NCBI RefSeq assembly: GCF_002192455.1
Contig: NZ_CP021744.1
Location: 7,154,501 to 7,218,500 of the forward strand
Source: Streptomyces albireticuli
GTDB taxonomy: Bacteria; Actinomycetota; Actinomycetes; Streptomycetales; Streptomycetaceae
Direction of reading: 5' to 3'
DNA: 64,000 nucleotides
A model generated the notes under the pieces. It was not told where the DNA came from and did no database searches. It saw nothing but the letters and a program-made list of their open reading frames with translations. A program made the translations under genes and the position numbers. Below, piece by piece: positions 63,961-64,000 of this stretch. The stretch's first letter is position 1. Every line of letters starts with the position of its first letter.

Positions 63961-64000
63961 TAAGGGAAAGGCGCCAGACACCGACCGGCACTCCCGCCGC

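Overview
The window is chromosomal DNA of an actinomycete, almost certainly a Streptomyces. GC content is very high, with strong G/C bias at third codon positions. Starts are often GTG (a few TTG), and 4-bp stop/start overlaps recur. Lineage markers include the 24-residue ribosomal protein bL37, a mycothiol-dependent maleylpyruvate-isomerase family enzyme, a class-E-type sortase signal (LAETG), a DUF5701 protein and many secreted polymer-degrading enzymes. The gene density and mixed, non-essential content suggest a chromosome arm or arm/core border. No tRNA, rRNA, CRISPR array, insertion sequence or origin was seen.

Layout. 1-12 kb: a cut secreted protein, a 60-aa membrane protein, a soluble NACHT NTPase, an alkyl sulfatase, a DUF1540 protein, a large secreted M4-peptidase-like protein whose catalytic residues are lost, a three-repeat secreted protein, a saccharopine-dehydrogenase-like oxidoreductase and bL37. 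12-20 kb: a chitin-degradation pair (GH18 chitinase and AA10 lytic monooxygenase with a cell-wall anchor), a two-component system divergent from a secreted protein, a methyltransferase, a nitrobindin-like protein and a small secreted protein. 20-27 kb: one minus-strand operon encoding a GAF/SpoIIE-phosphatase/HATPase signalling protein followed by a ribose-type ABC importer (ATPase, permease, lipoprotein). 27-35 kb: cyclase-family protein, DUF5701, DUF805, an MFS exporter with an operator inside its promoter, a sulfotransferase, a MurE-type ligase and an F420/NADP-type dehydrogenase.

34.5-45 kb: a cold-shock/RNA module (Csp, DEAD-box helicase, small conserved protein), then a membrane NACHT NTPase, a DUF1275 protein, a repeat lipoprotein, a decayed small membrane gene, a membrane protein resembling the TRADD-N-associated 2TM family, and a deletion scar joining a 16-codon response-regulator stub to a gutted DUF418 gene. 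44.4-51.7 kb: cation/proton antiporter, ArsC/Spx protein, alpha/beta hydrolase, ArsR-type regulator, amino-acid permease and mycothiol enzyme. 51.7-58.9 kb: a compact five-gene operon (PLP-type DUF6002-like protein, LLM flavin oxidoreductase, methyltransferase, GNAT/FemAB-type transferase, ATP-grasp-like ligase) divergent from an MFS exporter. This looks like a small uncharacterised biosynthetic cluster with its own export and is the best candidate for a new system. 58.9-64 kb: YbaK deacylase, amino-acid permease, SulP transporter and a sarcosine/dimethylglycine-type methyltransferase.

Two STAND-type NTPases and a TRADD-N-like membrane protein occur within 43 kb, but they are not adjacent to each other in one operon, so a joint defence role is only a possibility. 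Starts were chosen from ribosome binding sites and family alignment by eye. Domain names rest on recognised motifs; no database search was run.
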